DNA of 32,179 bases from Paracoccaceae bacterium (GTDB lineage Bacteria; Pseudomonadota; Alphaproteobacteria; Rhodobacterales; Rhodobacteraceae). The notes beneath the pieces were generated by a model. It was not told where the DNA came from, ran no database searches, and worked only from the letters and a program-made list of their open reading frames with translations. Below are positions 24,812 to 32,179 of this stretch, one piece after another. The translations under genes were made by a program, and so were the position numbers. Every line of letters starts with the position of its first letter. The first letter of the stretch is position 1. Location: assembly GCA_026707935.1 (NCBI GenBank), contig JAPOVX010000236.1, forward strand, positions 1-32,179. Reading direction: 5' to 3'.

Positions 24812-26194
24812 ATGACGACACCCAGTATTCTTGTCTTTGGCGTCGATTCCCTTAGGGCCGACCACTTGAGTTGCTACGGCTATCGCCGGCTGACATCGCC
24901 CCGCATTGACCGGTTTGCCTCTCAGGGTGCCCTCTTCGAGAACACTTTCAGCCCGCATATCCCGACAACGAGCGGTTTCACGTCGATGTTGAGCGGCCTC
25001 GACGTATTCGGTACCCAGGTGGTTGCGCTGCAACACAAGGGGGGTATCAGGCCTGAAGTGACGATGCTGTCGGAGCTTCTGAGGGATCGGGGCTATGATA
25101 CGACTTGCGTGGGTTTCAGCGGCAATCCCAGTTCAAGGGGCTTCGACACCTACCTTGACTACAGGGCTTGGTGCAACTGGGACGAAAGGCCCCTCGACAA
25201 GGCCCAGGACCTCAACCGCGTGGCTGTCCCAGAACTCGAACGTCTCCTCGATCAGGACCGGCCATTCTTCATGTTGCTGCGGCACATGGACCCGCACACG
25301 CCCTACCTGCCCCCGGACCCCTTCCAGCGCATGTTCTATCACGGCGATGAGTGCGACCCGAACAACAATTCGATGGAGCCCGTCTTCGCCTTCAAGCCCT
25401 TTCGGGACTTTTTTGCCAGCTGGATGCCGCCCGGGATTACCGACAAGGACTACGTGATCGCCCAGTACGACGGGGCCATCGCATACATGGACTCCTGTAT
25501 CCAGACCATTCTGAAGCTCCTCGAAACCCGCGGTGTTCTGGATGACATGATCGTTGTGCTGATCTCCGATCACGGCGAGACGCTTTACGAGCATGAATGC
25601 TGGTTCGACCACCACGGCCTCTACGACTCGAACCTCCATGTCCCTCTCATCATCCGCTACCCGTCGAAGATTCCCGCCGGGCTGCGGCTCTCGGGTTACA
25701 GTCAACTCAAGGACTTTGTGCCCACATTGCTGGAACTCGCGGAAATCGAGTGCGACATCCGTTTTGATGGCAGGAGCTTGATGGGCATGGTTCGCGGCGA
25801 TGTGGCCTCCCACGAGGCGGAGATGTACATCACCGAGTGTACCTGGATGCGAAAGCATGGCTGGCGGACGCCGCAGTGGAAGCTGATACGGGCCCTGGAG
25901 CCCGACTTTCATTTCAAGCCGCCGGTGGAACTGTACAACCTGATCGAGGACCCCTGCGAGACGATCGATGTGGCAGCAGAGCGAGCCGACGTCGTCGGCG
26001 TGTTGACCGAAAGGATGGAGCGCTGGATTGCAGCCCGGGAAAGCGCGACCGGTTTGCCGAACCCGATATTCCACCAGGGCGGCGACTGGCACGGTCACGA
26101 GGGGATCGGCGCCTTCAAGTCCTCCCAGCAGGCGTACGACACTCTGCACATCGGCGATTCATCGGAGGCGTTGCGTATTTCCTCGGGGTCCTGA
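24812..26194 (+). CDS. Sulfatase/alkaline-phosphatase-fold hydrolase with Thr at the nucleophile position
   Basis: A 460-residue protein of the sulfatase family fold. Metal-site motifs are present: VFGVDSLRADHLSCYGYRRLTSPRIDRFA at the N-terminus, LRHMDPHTPYLPP in the middle, ISDHGETLYEHECWFDHHGLYD and HVPLIIRYP. The maturation motif [CS]-x-P-x-R is absent. The aligned segment PTTSGFTSMLSG has Thr52 in place of Cys/Ser and Phe56 in place of the Arg, so no formylglycine can form there. Thr nucleophiles occur in phosphoethanolamine transferases, LtaS and phosphonoacetate hydrolase of the same superfamily. It is probably a phosphoester, phosphono or atypical sulfoester hydrolase. No signal peptide, so cytoplasmic. 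The Gfo/Idh gene follows after 41 bases, likely the same operon. The start lacks a clear Shine-Dalgarno. Confidence 0.9.
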   Translation: MTTPSILVFGVDSLRADHLSCYGYRRLTSPRIDRFASQGALFENTFSPHIPTTSGFTSMLSGLDVFGTQVVALQHKGGIRPEVTMLSELLRDRGYDTTCVGFSGNPSSRGFDTYLDYRAWCNWDERPLDKAQDLNRVAVPELERLLDQDRPFFMLLRHMDPHTPYLPPDPFQRMFYHGDECDPNNNSMEPVFAFKPFRDFFASWMPPGITDKDYVIAQYDGAIAYMDSCIQTILKLLETRGVLDDMIVVLISDHGETLYEHECWFDHHGLYDSNLHVPLIIRYPSKIPAGLRLSGYSQLKDFVPTLLELAEIECDIRFDGRSLMGMVRGDVASHEAEMYITECTWMRKHGWRTPQWKLIRALEPDFHFKPPVELYNLIEDPCETIDVAAERADVVGVLTERMERWIAARESATGLPNPIFHQGGDWHGHEGIGAFKSSQQAYDTLHIGDSSEALRISSGS

Positions 26195-26235
26195 GAACGA
26201 AACAGCGCCCGATTTCGAGTGGGAGTTGGAAAGAC

Positions 26236-27231
26236 ATGAGTCTGCGCGTAGCAATTGTGGGGATGGGTGGTATTGGCGACATCCACGCCGGGGTTTACGA
26301 CACGGACGCACGCTGCCAGGTCGTGGCGGTCTGCGACATCTGCCAGGACAAGGCGGCGGCGGCAGGCCAACGCTTCGGGTGTCCTTCCTTCACATCCGTA
26401 GATGAGATGGTCGCCCGAACCCGGATCGATATCGCCAGCGTGTGCACTGCCGGCACGGAGAACGGCGGTGATCACTACGAACCCACCATGGCCCTGCTCA
26501 ACGCCGGAATCGCGATCCTCGGAGAAAAGCCGATCTCAAACGAAATCCCCAAGGCGAGGGAAATGGTCGCCCTGGCCGAGGAAAAGGGCCTCCGATACGG
26601 AATCAACCTCAATCACCGCTTCACGCCGGCCGCGATCCGGGCCAGGAAGTGGGTCGACGACGGACGCCTGGGTGAGGTGAACATCATCAACATGACGATG
26701 TGGATCGACAATCCCATTGAGTCGTCGCCCCACTTTCACATGAGGGCGCTCCATCCACACTCGATCGACGTCATGCGTCATTTCTGCGGTGACGTCACGA
26801 AGGTTCATGCATTCTTTAAACGGGGCTCGGGACGGAAGATTTGGTCCAATGTCCAGGCCAACATGTTGTTCGAGAACGGCGTTATCGGCCATCTGACCGG
26901 CAGCTACGATGCCGGGGGAAGCTTCGGCCTCGAGACCCTCGAGGTCGTGGGCTCCGACGCCAGGTTCGTGCTGAGAGAGGCATGCGAGCACCTCGAGTTC
27001 TACCCCCGGCGTTCCAAACAGGTCGAGACTTACTCCTATTTGGGTGACATGATGGGATTTAGCGAAACCTTCCGGAGCCGCATCACCCGATGGATCGATC
27101 AGAACGCGGAGGGCGTCGATCCGGACGAAATCGATGGCTCCGCGATGGACGCCCTCAAGGCCCAGTTGGTGATCGAGGCCGCCATCGAGTCCTGGGAGAC
27201 TGGCCAGGTCGTGGAAGTGGAGAAAGTGTAA
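26236..27231 (+). CDS. Gfo/Idh/MocA-family oxidoreductase
   Basis: A 331-residue NAD(P)-dependent sugar or inositol-type dehydrogenase. The Rossmann motif is GMGGIGDIHAG (9-19), the conserved catalytic-loop motif GEKPISN (Glu97-Lys98-Pro99), and the active-site helix around ALHPHSIDVMRHF (171-183) carries the His/Asp pair. The ATG at 26236 is chosen because GGA at 26228-26230 and the GMGGIG motif fit; a longer frame overlaps the sulfatase gene and is rejected. Two bases separate it from the isomerase gene. Members oxidise or epimerise a sugar or polyol hydroxyl, so a sugar-like intermediate is expected. Confidence 0.92.
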   Translation: MSLRVAIVGMGGIGDIHAGVYDTDARCQVVAVCDICQDKAAAAGQRFGCPSFTSVDEMVARTRIDIASVCTAGTENGGDHYEPTMALLNAGIAILGEKPISNEIPKAREMVALAEEKGLRYGINLNHRFTPAAIRARKWVDDGRLGEVNIINMTMWIDNPIESSPHFHMRALHPHSIDVMRHFCGDVTKVHAFFKRGSGRKIWSNVQANMLFENGVIGHLTGSYDAGGSFGLETLEVVGSDARFVLREACEHLEFYPRRSKQVETYSYLGDMMGFSETFRSRITRWIDQNAEGVDPDEIDGSAMDALKAQLVIEAAIESWETGQVVEVEKV

Positions 27232-27233
27232 CC

Positions 27234-28031
27234 ATGAAACTAGGTGCAAACACTGTCCTCTTCGGAGGCCACAGCATGGAGACGGCTTTCCGATGCATAT
27301 CCATGGCGGGCTACGATGCAGTCGAACTCTCCGCCATCGACTCGATGAGCGATCACCTCGTGGTGGAACGCTGGCAGGATCTTGTACCCCACATCAAGGA
27401 ACTCTCGGAAGAGCATGGACTGGAACTGACGGCCATCGAGCAGACGTCCCACGACGCGGAGAAGATGGACCGCACCTGCCGCGCGGCATCGGCGCTGGGA
27501 ATTCCGGTCATCAACTGCGGCCCCGGGGGGCAGAGCGGCGATGCGGACAGCTTGAAGGCTTCGTTAAAGCGTTTGGCCGCGTTTGCGGAGGTCGCGGAGG
27601 CACATGGTGTCTCGCTGTGCGTCAAGGCACATGTAGGTTGCAGCATTTACGACACGCCCACCACTCTGCAGGCGATGGAGGCGATTTCATCGCCCGCATT
27701 CGGCATCGACATGGACCCATCTCACATTCACAGGGCAGGTGAAGACCCCTCAGAGGCAATCGTGCAGGTGATGTCGCGAGTCAAGCACGTGCATATACGG
27801 GATTGCAAGGGCCGCCAGGAAGACCCCGGCCGCCCGGAGGACCAGGCCAACGGACGAGGTGACATCGACCTGTTGCGATTCATCCGAGTGCTGCACGAGC
27901 ACGGCTATTCTGGTGCCCTCAATCTCGAGATCATCGGAGCGAGGGAATACGACCTCGAGCGGTGCTGCACGATCGCCGCCGAGGCGCGTGGCCACATGCA
28001 GGCCTGCCTGCAGGCCTGCGGCGTCCGATAG
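27234..28031 (+). CDS. Sugar phosphate isomerase/epimerase-type TIM-barrel protein
   Basis: A 265-residue xylose-isomerase-like TIM barrel (AP_endonuc_2 family). Landmarks: GYDAVELSAIDS (strand 2), INCGPGG, SLCVKAHVGCSIYDTPTT, AFGIDMDPSHIHRAGEDP (metal Asp/His), VKHVHIRDCKGRQ and ALNLEIIGAREYD (final metal Glu). At the first metal-Glu position the chain has Lys (VKAHVG), which I recall as typical of a subfamily linked to Gfo/Idh enzymes. The ATG begins two bases after the dehydrogenase stop, so the two are coupled. It likely interconverts or cleaves the keto product of the dehydrogenase. Confidence 0.9.
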   Translation: MKLGANTVLFGGHSMETAFRCISMAGYDAVELSAIDSMSDHLVVERWQDLVPHIKELSEEHGLELTAIEQTSHDAEKMDRTCRAASALGIPVINCGPGGQSGDADSLKASLKRLAAFAEVAEAHGVSLCVKAHVGCSIYDTPTTLQAMEAISSPAFGIDMDPSHIHRAGEDPSEAIVQVMSRVKHVHIRDCKGRQEDPGRPEDQANGRGDIDLLRFIRVLHEHGYSGALNLEIIGAREYDLERCCTIAAEARGHMQACLQACGVR

Positions 28032-28481
28032 CAAACGACCAAATCCGATCATCATCGACTCCCGTCTCGACCCGGTTGCAAGAAGGCTGGTTGACGAAAG
28101 CAGCATCGAATTCTACTCCGGCACCTGATGTTTCTGAAAGTCCGGTCGAACCCAAGGACGTGAGCGGCTGCATCAGGTTGATCGGTAAACGCATTGAAGC
28201 AATGGGGGAGTTAGCTGGTTGTGTACGGGTGGAAGGACAGCATCCTGGGGCCTGGTTGCCGATCCGCATCTGCCCGATCATCCGGGTAGGTATTGGGGGT
28301 ACCTGTTTGTTTCTTTTCCACCAAACCTGGCTTCGTGTCGCCGGAACATTCCGACAAGGTTCGCCAAAATTGAATTTTCTTGAGCATTCGGCATGCTCTC
28401 CCAAATGCATGCAACGGTTTGTGACCGGGTGCGAACCAACACACACTCCCTTCTGGGGAGCAATGTTCTGATGGAGGTTGG
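28032..28481. other. Spacer between isomerase and PhyH 2 genes
   Basis: About 450 bases without a recognisable gene. A 169-codon plus-strand frame covers most of it but shows no family pattern. CTCCC and GGGAG around a 5-base loop (28446-28461) form a small hairpin shortly before the GGAGG ribosome binding site of the next gene. Confidence 0.4.
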
Positions 28482-29375
28482 ATGCAACCATTCGTAGAAT
28501 CTAACGGCCTTCTCGACGATCCGCCGGGGCTTCGCAAGCGATTGCGCGATGACGGTTACCTGTTCCTCAGGGGCATCCTCCCGACGGACGAGGTGCTCGA
28601 CCTGAGACGACAGGTCCTCGAATTCTGTGCACAGGCCGGCTGGTTGAGGCCTGGGGCAAACGTGATGGACGGTTTGGCCGACCGCAACCCGATCTCGGAA
28701 GACGACGACGAATACCTTGAGGTATACGCACGGGTCCAAGCCCTGGAAGCCTTTCACCGGCTGAAGTTCGACGCAAACATCATCCGCATCATGGAGGACC
28801 TTTTCCAGGAGCCCGTCATTCCCTTGCCGAAGACAATCGCGCGCATCGCGTTTCCGCGGGACAACGATCGTGGCACCAAGCCACATCAAGACTGGATATT
28901 CGTCGGCGGCTCGATGGAGACCATCAGTTGCTGGGCACCGCTTGGTGACGTGTCGCTGGATGTCGGAGGACTGAGAATACTTGCAGGGAGCCACAAGTCC
29001 GGTTTCCTCGAGCCGCGACCGGCGATCGGCCCCGGATCCAGGATTGTCGATGTCGATCCCGGGCTGGAGTGGCACCAATCCAGCTATCGAAGCGGAGATG
29101 TTCTGCTGTTCAAGGCTCTCACCGTACATGCCGCGGCCTCTAATCTGACGGCTGATGAGCTTCGGCTTTCGGTTGATTTCCGCTATGCCGGTGAAAGCCA
29201 TACGATTGCAGAGAATTGGCTTAGACCGCATTTCGATGACGTGGGCGAACCCTTTACCTGGAGCACGCTGGAAAAGGAGTGGCGGGACAGCCCGATCGCC
29301 GACTACTGGGAACGACTGCCTCGTCTGAAAACAAAGCACCATCCTTGGTTCTGGGAAACCGGGAAGCAGTCGTAG
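28482..29375 (+). CDS. Phytanoyl-CoA dioxygenase (PhyH) family protein 2
   Basis: A 297-residue Fe(II)/2-oxoglutarate oxygenase with His135-x-Asp137 (TKPHQDWIFVGG), distal His216 (ALTVHAAASN) and Arg228 (ELRLSVDFRY) for 2-oxoglutarate. The GLRILAGSHKSG segment is the common PhyH strand-loop. The strong GGAGG six bases before the ATG supports this start. It is clearly a different paralogue from the proteins at 19651 and 30317, with a DDDEYLEVYARVQALEAFHRL insertion region before the core. It lies 450 bases after the isomerase gene in the same direction. Probable role: hydroxylation of a substrate of the same pathway. Confidence 0.9.
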   Translation: MQPFVESNGLLDDPPGLRKRLRDDGYLFLRGILPTDEVLDLRRQVLEFCAQAGWLRPGANVMDGLADRNPISEDDDEYLEVYARVQALEAFHRLKFDANIIRIMEDLFQEPVIPLPKTIARIAFPRDNDRGTKPHQDWIFVGGSMETISCWAPLGDVSLDVGGLRILAGSHKSGFLEPRPAIGPGSRIVDVDPGLEWHQSSYRSGDVLLFKALTVHAAASNLTADELRLSVDFRYAGESHTIAENWLRPHFDDVGEPFTWSTLEKEWRDSPIADYWERLPRLKTKHHPWFWETGKQS

Positions 29376-30316
29376 ATCCAGGGCATTCGCAAGGCGCCAA
29401 GGCGGACGAAAGTCTCCGCTTCGCTCGCAGCGCTACTTCATGACCGAGAGACGATCGCAATTTTCAGCCTTTCCGGCTTAAACAAACCAAGAACATCCCG
29501 TAAGGCGCGATCCGTCGATATCGACGACACGCCTGTCGAGACGCAAGAAGGCCACGACGCAAGTCATCCGACCCGTTCGCCGCCAAGCCTTCAATGCACC
29601 GTAGGGCATTCGTCGAGATTCATGATGTTTTCCGCCTGCATCTGAACGCAACGGTTGCCACGACGGTTTCGAGTCCGGGAAACGAAAATGGACGACGTCG
29701 CTCGCCGGTTCAGGATCACGGTTTCAACATGCTCCTGATGACGCCGACCATTGGGTGATGCGGGTGTTGATTGCATAAATCGACAGAAAGCGTGGATCGG
29801 GATTACTGCCGCTGCGGTCTCGTTACCGAAATCGCCGTAGACGGCATGTCGGTCGGGAAATGTTCCACCCGTTGCCCCGGCCGCTGGTCGCGCTTGGGCA
29901 AGGCCTTCCGCGTTCCCGCGCATCATGCGCACCACCCGGCGCGAACATCAGGAATGACAAGGACGGCCACGCCAACGTGCCGCCAGTGCTCGATCTCCAT
30001 ACATTTTACCTGCGCGGTACCGTCAACCCATTCGAAAATCCGTAGCAGAGGGTGCGCATGGTTGGGGGGGCCAAGACCGCGTCATCAATCAGGGGCGACC
30101 GGCCTCCTTCCGGGGGGACCTTCGCGTCATGGACAACGCCGTCGGACACGATCGTCACCGGCATTCCGCAGATGACAGGTCGTCAAAAAAAGGATTTGCC
30201 TTCAGATCGCAGTATCGGTTGAAAATCAGGAATTTAACATGTTAGCAATTGATAGCGGCAATGCGGAGGCGCTGGACATCATCCCTCCCGTTTTCGCGTG
30301 ATGAAGGAACGAGACG
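29376..30316. other. Long spacer between PhyH 2 and PhyH 3 genes
   Basis: About 940 bases. Short frames on both strands (for example plus 29771-30175 and minus 29591-29935) show no family features, good start signals or consistent codon use. Given the amount of debris elsewhere, decayed genes are likely, but I cannot name any. I see no RNA gene. AAGGAAC about 7 bases before 30317 is the ribosome binding site of the next gene. Confidence 0.45.
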
Positions 30317-31123
30317 ATGAATCACTCGGCGCAACGTGCGAAGGATCGACACGAAACGCATTTCAATTACCGCCAACTTTCCCCGGAAGAACTGGATACC
30401 TATGCCGATCAGGGATTCCTCGTTCTGGATGATGTGCTGACGGAACAGGGTGTGGCAGAGATGAGGGACCAGTGCATGAGTTACTGGTCCGCGCAAAAAG
30501 AGGGTTATGATCCCGACGGAAGCTGGTTGAAGAACATGCTCCTCGACGATGCGCACCACCATGCCCCCATCGTCCGCGATTACTATTTCGAGGGTCCGCT
30601 GGTGAATTTCGCGGAGCAGTTGATCGGGCCGAATGTCAAGGGTGTGACGGCACAGCTTACCTTCAAGTTGCGCGGGAATACGAAACGTGTCCACTGGCAT
30701 CAGGACAACGTCTATGGCGAGTTGGCGCCCTACAACGCCATCACCTGCCTGACCGCTCTGGACAAGAGCGACGAAGCCAATGGCTGCCTGTGGATTGCGC
30801 CCGGAAGCCACAAGGATGGTCAGCGGCGCGCCGGTTTCACGGAGGAAGAAAGAACCGCGCTGATCGAGATCGAACTCAAGCCGGACGACAGCAACGCCAT
30901 TCCGATGCCGATGGAGCCGGGACAATGCCTGTTGTTCAGCTGCTGGACCTATCACCGGTCCGACGGAAACAACTCGAAGGACCGGGACCGGCGCATACTC
31001 TTCATACGCTACGCCGATGCGGATGCGGTCGAAGTCTACAACAACAATCGACCCCGCCTGGGCAGGGTCGTCCGGGGAACGAGTCGATTCCCGGAAGTCA
31101 TGGAATTCGAAACGAATCTTTGA
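30317..31123 (+). CDS. Phytanoyl-CoA dioxygenase (PhyH) family protein 3
   Basis: A 268-residue Fe(II)/2-oxoglutarate oxygenase. Triad: His128-x-Asp130 (RVHWHQDNVYGEL) and distal His213 (CWTYHRSDGNNS), with Arg225 or Arg226 (RDRRILFIRYADAD) for the co-substrate. LTALDKSDEANGCLWIAPGSHKDG is the typical core. Of the three paralogues it most resembles textbook PhyH/ectoine-hydroxylase-like proteins (Gln before the Asp, Asn after it, and ...ANGCLWIAPGSH). It stands alone, with spacers on both sides, and is followed by two small inverted repeats. Substrate unknown. Confidence 0.92.
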   Translation: MNHSAQRAKDRHETHFNYRQLSPEELDTYADQGFLVLDDVLTEQGVAEMRDQCMSYWSAQKEGYDPDGSWLKNMLLDDAHHHAPIVRDYYFEGPLVNFAEQLIGPNVKGVTAQLTFKLRGNTKRVHWHQDNVYGELAPYNAITCLTALDKSDEANGCLWIAPGSHKDGQRRAGFTEEERTALIEIELKPDDSNAIPMPMEPGQCLLFSCWTYHRSDGNNSKDRDRRILFIRYADADAVEVYNNNRPRLGRVVRGTSRFPEVMEFETNL

Positions 31124-31181
31124 ATTGCAACGACGTGCAATATGAACGATTCCGTCACCGTACCGGAATTGCGGCAATCGA

Positions 31182-31200
31182 CCGGTTTTTGCGAAACCGG
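31182..31200 (+). terminator. Small hairpin after PhyH 3
   Basis: CCGGTTT (31182-31188) pairs with AAACCGG (31194-31200) around a 5-base loop, 58 bases after the stop. A weaker repeat (ATTGCA, TGCAAT; 31124-31141) lies just after the stop. Neither is followed by a U-tract, so the terminator call is tentative. Confidence 0.35.
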
Positions 31201-31476
31201 CGTTGTAAAGTGCGTTTGCAGACGCGGAGCAGCTGACCAGTTTTTTTCTTGCACTTGAAGACGCTGTTGCCGGCAGCGAGACGATCCTGCCGGAGAGCGG
31301 GAAGTTCTGCGGACCCATCTCAGTGGCCTTCATCTTCATGCATCGGAAGGAGGATCGAGATTTTCCACTGTCCTCTGGAATCCGGCATGTGTATTTCATC
31401 TGGGTCCAGGCCATTCTCCGCCTGGCTTCACGGAACTCTTCAGCGGTTCATCAATCGATAGCGACGGTAATTTCTC

Positions 31477-32179
31477 ATGATCGACCGGACCCATTCCTTG
31501 CAGCGGTTTTCGTTCGGGTTTGCCTCGGATGTACGGAGGCTCGCTTCCCCGGCCGCGATCATTCTCGGACTGGCACTGCCATTGCAGGTCTCCGGCGATG
31601 AAAACGTTCCCTGCGGCGGTCCCTTTCCGGCCTTTGTCGACGGGTTGAAGGCGGAAGCGCTCGCCGGCGGTTTTGACCAACCGGCGGTGGAGGAGTTCTT
31701 TGCCGGTGTTGTCCATGATCCCGACACCATCCGGCGGGACCGCGCCCAGGGAATCTTCCGGAAGTCCTTCATCGAGTTCTCCAAGCTGGTCATGGCCGAA
31801 TACCGCATCGTGCAGGGGGCGAAATTCGGGAAGGACCATTCGTCGGTCTTCAACCGGGTCGAGGATGTCTACGGCGTGCAGCGCGGCGTTCTCCTGTCGT
31901 TTCTGGCGCTCGAGACCGATTTCGGCCAGGTCCAGGGCGATCACAACACCCTCAATTCCCTGGTCACCCTTTCCCATGACTGCCGGCGTCCCGGGCTATT
32001 CCGGCCGCACATATTCGCGGCACTCGAGCTCTACCGGCGGGGCGATTTCGACCCGGCAGGCACGGTCGGCGCCTGGGCCGGCGAGATCGGAATGATCCAG
32101 ATGCTTCCCTCCGACATTCTCGCATACGGCCAGGACGGAGACGGTGACGGGCAGGTCGACGACTTGAGGTCGACCCGCC
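31477..32179 (+). CDS. Lytic murein transglycosylase, MltB-like (3' end cut by window edge)
   Basis: The first 234 codons of a periplasmic peptidoglycan lytic transglycosylase of the SLT_2/MltB type, which cleaves the MurNAc-GlcNAc bond to a 1,6-anhydro product. Residues about 20-40 (ASPAAIILGLALPLQVSG) form a signal peptide; mature sequence starts around DENVPCGG. The catalytic Glu146 is in FLALETDFGQVQGDHN, followed by LVTLSHDCRRPGLFRPHIFAAL and AGEIGMIQMLPSDILAYG, then DGDGDGQVDDL. The AGEIGMxQMLP form is the one I recall from Rhodobacterales. The start at 31477 has only a weak ribosome site, so a nearby alternative is possible. Probably a core gene marking the edge of the accessory region. 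Confidence 0.9.
   Translation, partial: MIDRTHSLQRFSFGFASDVRRLASPAAIILGLALPLQVSGDENVPCGGPFPAFVDGLKAEALAGGFDQPAVEEFFAGVVHDPDTIRRDRAQGIFRKSFIEFSKLVMAEYRIVQGAKFGKDHSSVFNRVEDVYGVQRGVLLSFLALETDFGQVQGDHNTLNSLVTLSHDCRRPGLFRPHIFAALELYRRGDFDPAGTVGAWAGEIGMIQMLPSDILAYGQDGDGDGQVDDLRSTR

Noticed and set aside
24812-26194. Calling the gene a standard sulfatase
   Set aside because: The formylglycine motif is absent, so the name would imply a chemistry the sequence does not support.
29591-30175. Overlapping short frames on both strands between PhyH 2 and PhyH 3
   Set aside because: I tried to match them to transposases and oxidoreductases in all frames and found no convincing motif order.
30242-31414. 390-codon minus-strand frame over the third PhyH gene
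   Set aside because: The plus-strand gene has all catalytic residues and a ribosome binding site; the antisense frame has no family pattern.
1-32179. CRISPR arrays, tRNA, rRNA or riboswitch elements
   Set aside because: I looked for regular short direct repeats, cloverleaf arms and rRNA-like conserved blocks and saw none I could defend by eye.

Overview
The window looks like accessory chromosome of an alphaproteobacterium. The support is family-level pattern recognition, not a search: a Rhodobacter-type CbbY-like phosphatase, an MltB-like murein transglycosylase of the form common in Rhodobacterales, dipeptide/oligopeptide-type ABC systems, and IS630, IS3 and ISNCY debris. The mix of several phytanoyl-CoA-dioxygenase-like (PhyH) oxygenases, a sulfatase-fold hydrolase, a Gfo/Idh dehydrogenase and a TIM-barrel isomerase, with many decayed genes, resembles marine or host-associated (for example sponge-associated) alphaproteobacteria. 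That ecological reading is inference.

Layout. (1) 1-5430: two indistinguishable copies of an orphan peptide/nickel-type solute-binding protein gene on the minus strand. Bases 1-1830 repeat at 3580-5409. Each copy abuts a different, diverged tail of an IS630-type transposase, and about 1.3 kb of gene-poor DNA lies between them. (2) 5431-7056: broken IS630 and IS3 transposases. (3) 7200-12080: a LysR regulator divergent from class II aldolase, CbbY-like HAD phosphatase, zinc alcohol dehydrogenase and phosphonatase-like HAD hydrolase genes. The last two genes overlap and resemble the pair repeatedly linked to phosphonate catabolism. (4) 12085-14079: a debris zone with a 96-base copy of the aldolase 5' end fused to an IS3 scrap, an intact NagD-type phosphatase, a probable FGGY kinase tail and an aldehyde dehydrogenase remnant. 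(5) 14432-20577: a complete Dpp/Opp-type importer (binding protein, two permeases, fused double ATPase) followed closely by a PhyH dioxygenase. (6) 20578-24811: an ISNCY remnant, a 701-residue ADP-ribosylglycohydrolase-like protein with a large C-terminal region, and a DUF4338/DruA-like remnant. (7) 24812-31123: sulfatase-fold hydrolase with Thr in place of the formylglycine Cys/Ser, Gfo/Idh oxidoreductase, TIM-barrel isomerase, and two more PhyH oxygenases. (8) 31477-end: a partial lytic transglycosylase, probably housekeeping sequence beyond the island.

How the genes may work together (inference). The importer in region 5 would bring in a peptide-like or small organic substrate. PhyH enzymes would hydroxylate it, the alkaline-phosphatase-fold hydrolase would remove a sulfo, phospho or phosphono group, and the Gfo/Idh plus isomerase pair would process a sugar or polyol moiety. 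The region 3 operon would oxidise a hydroxyalkyl compound to an aldehyde and cleave it by a Schiff-base phosphonatase-type mechanism, with the aldolase and CbbY-like phosphatase handling the carbon fragment. The two halves could form one organophosphorus or organosulfur scavenging island, but the substrate is not determined by the sequence. All recognised transposases are broken, so the island is old or decaying, apart from the very recent (or artefactual) duplication at the left edge.
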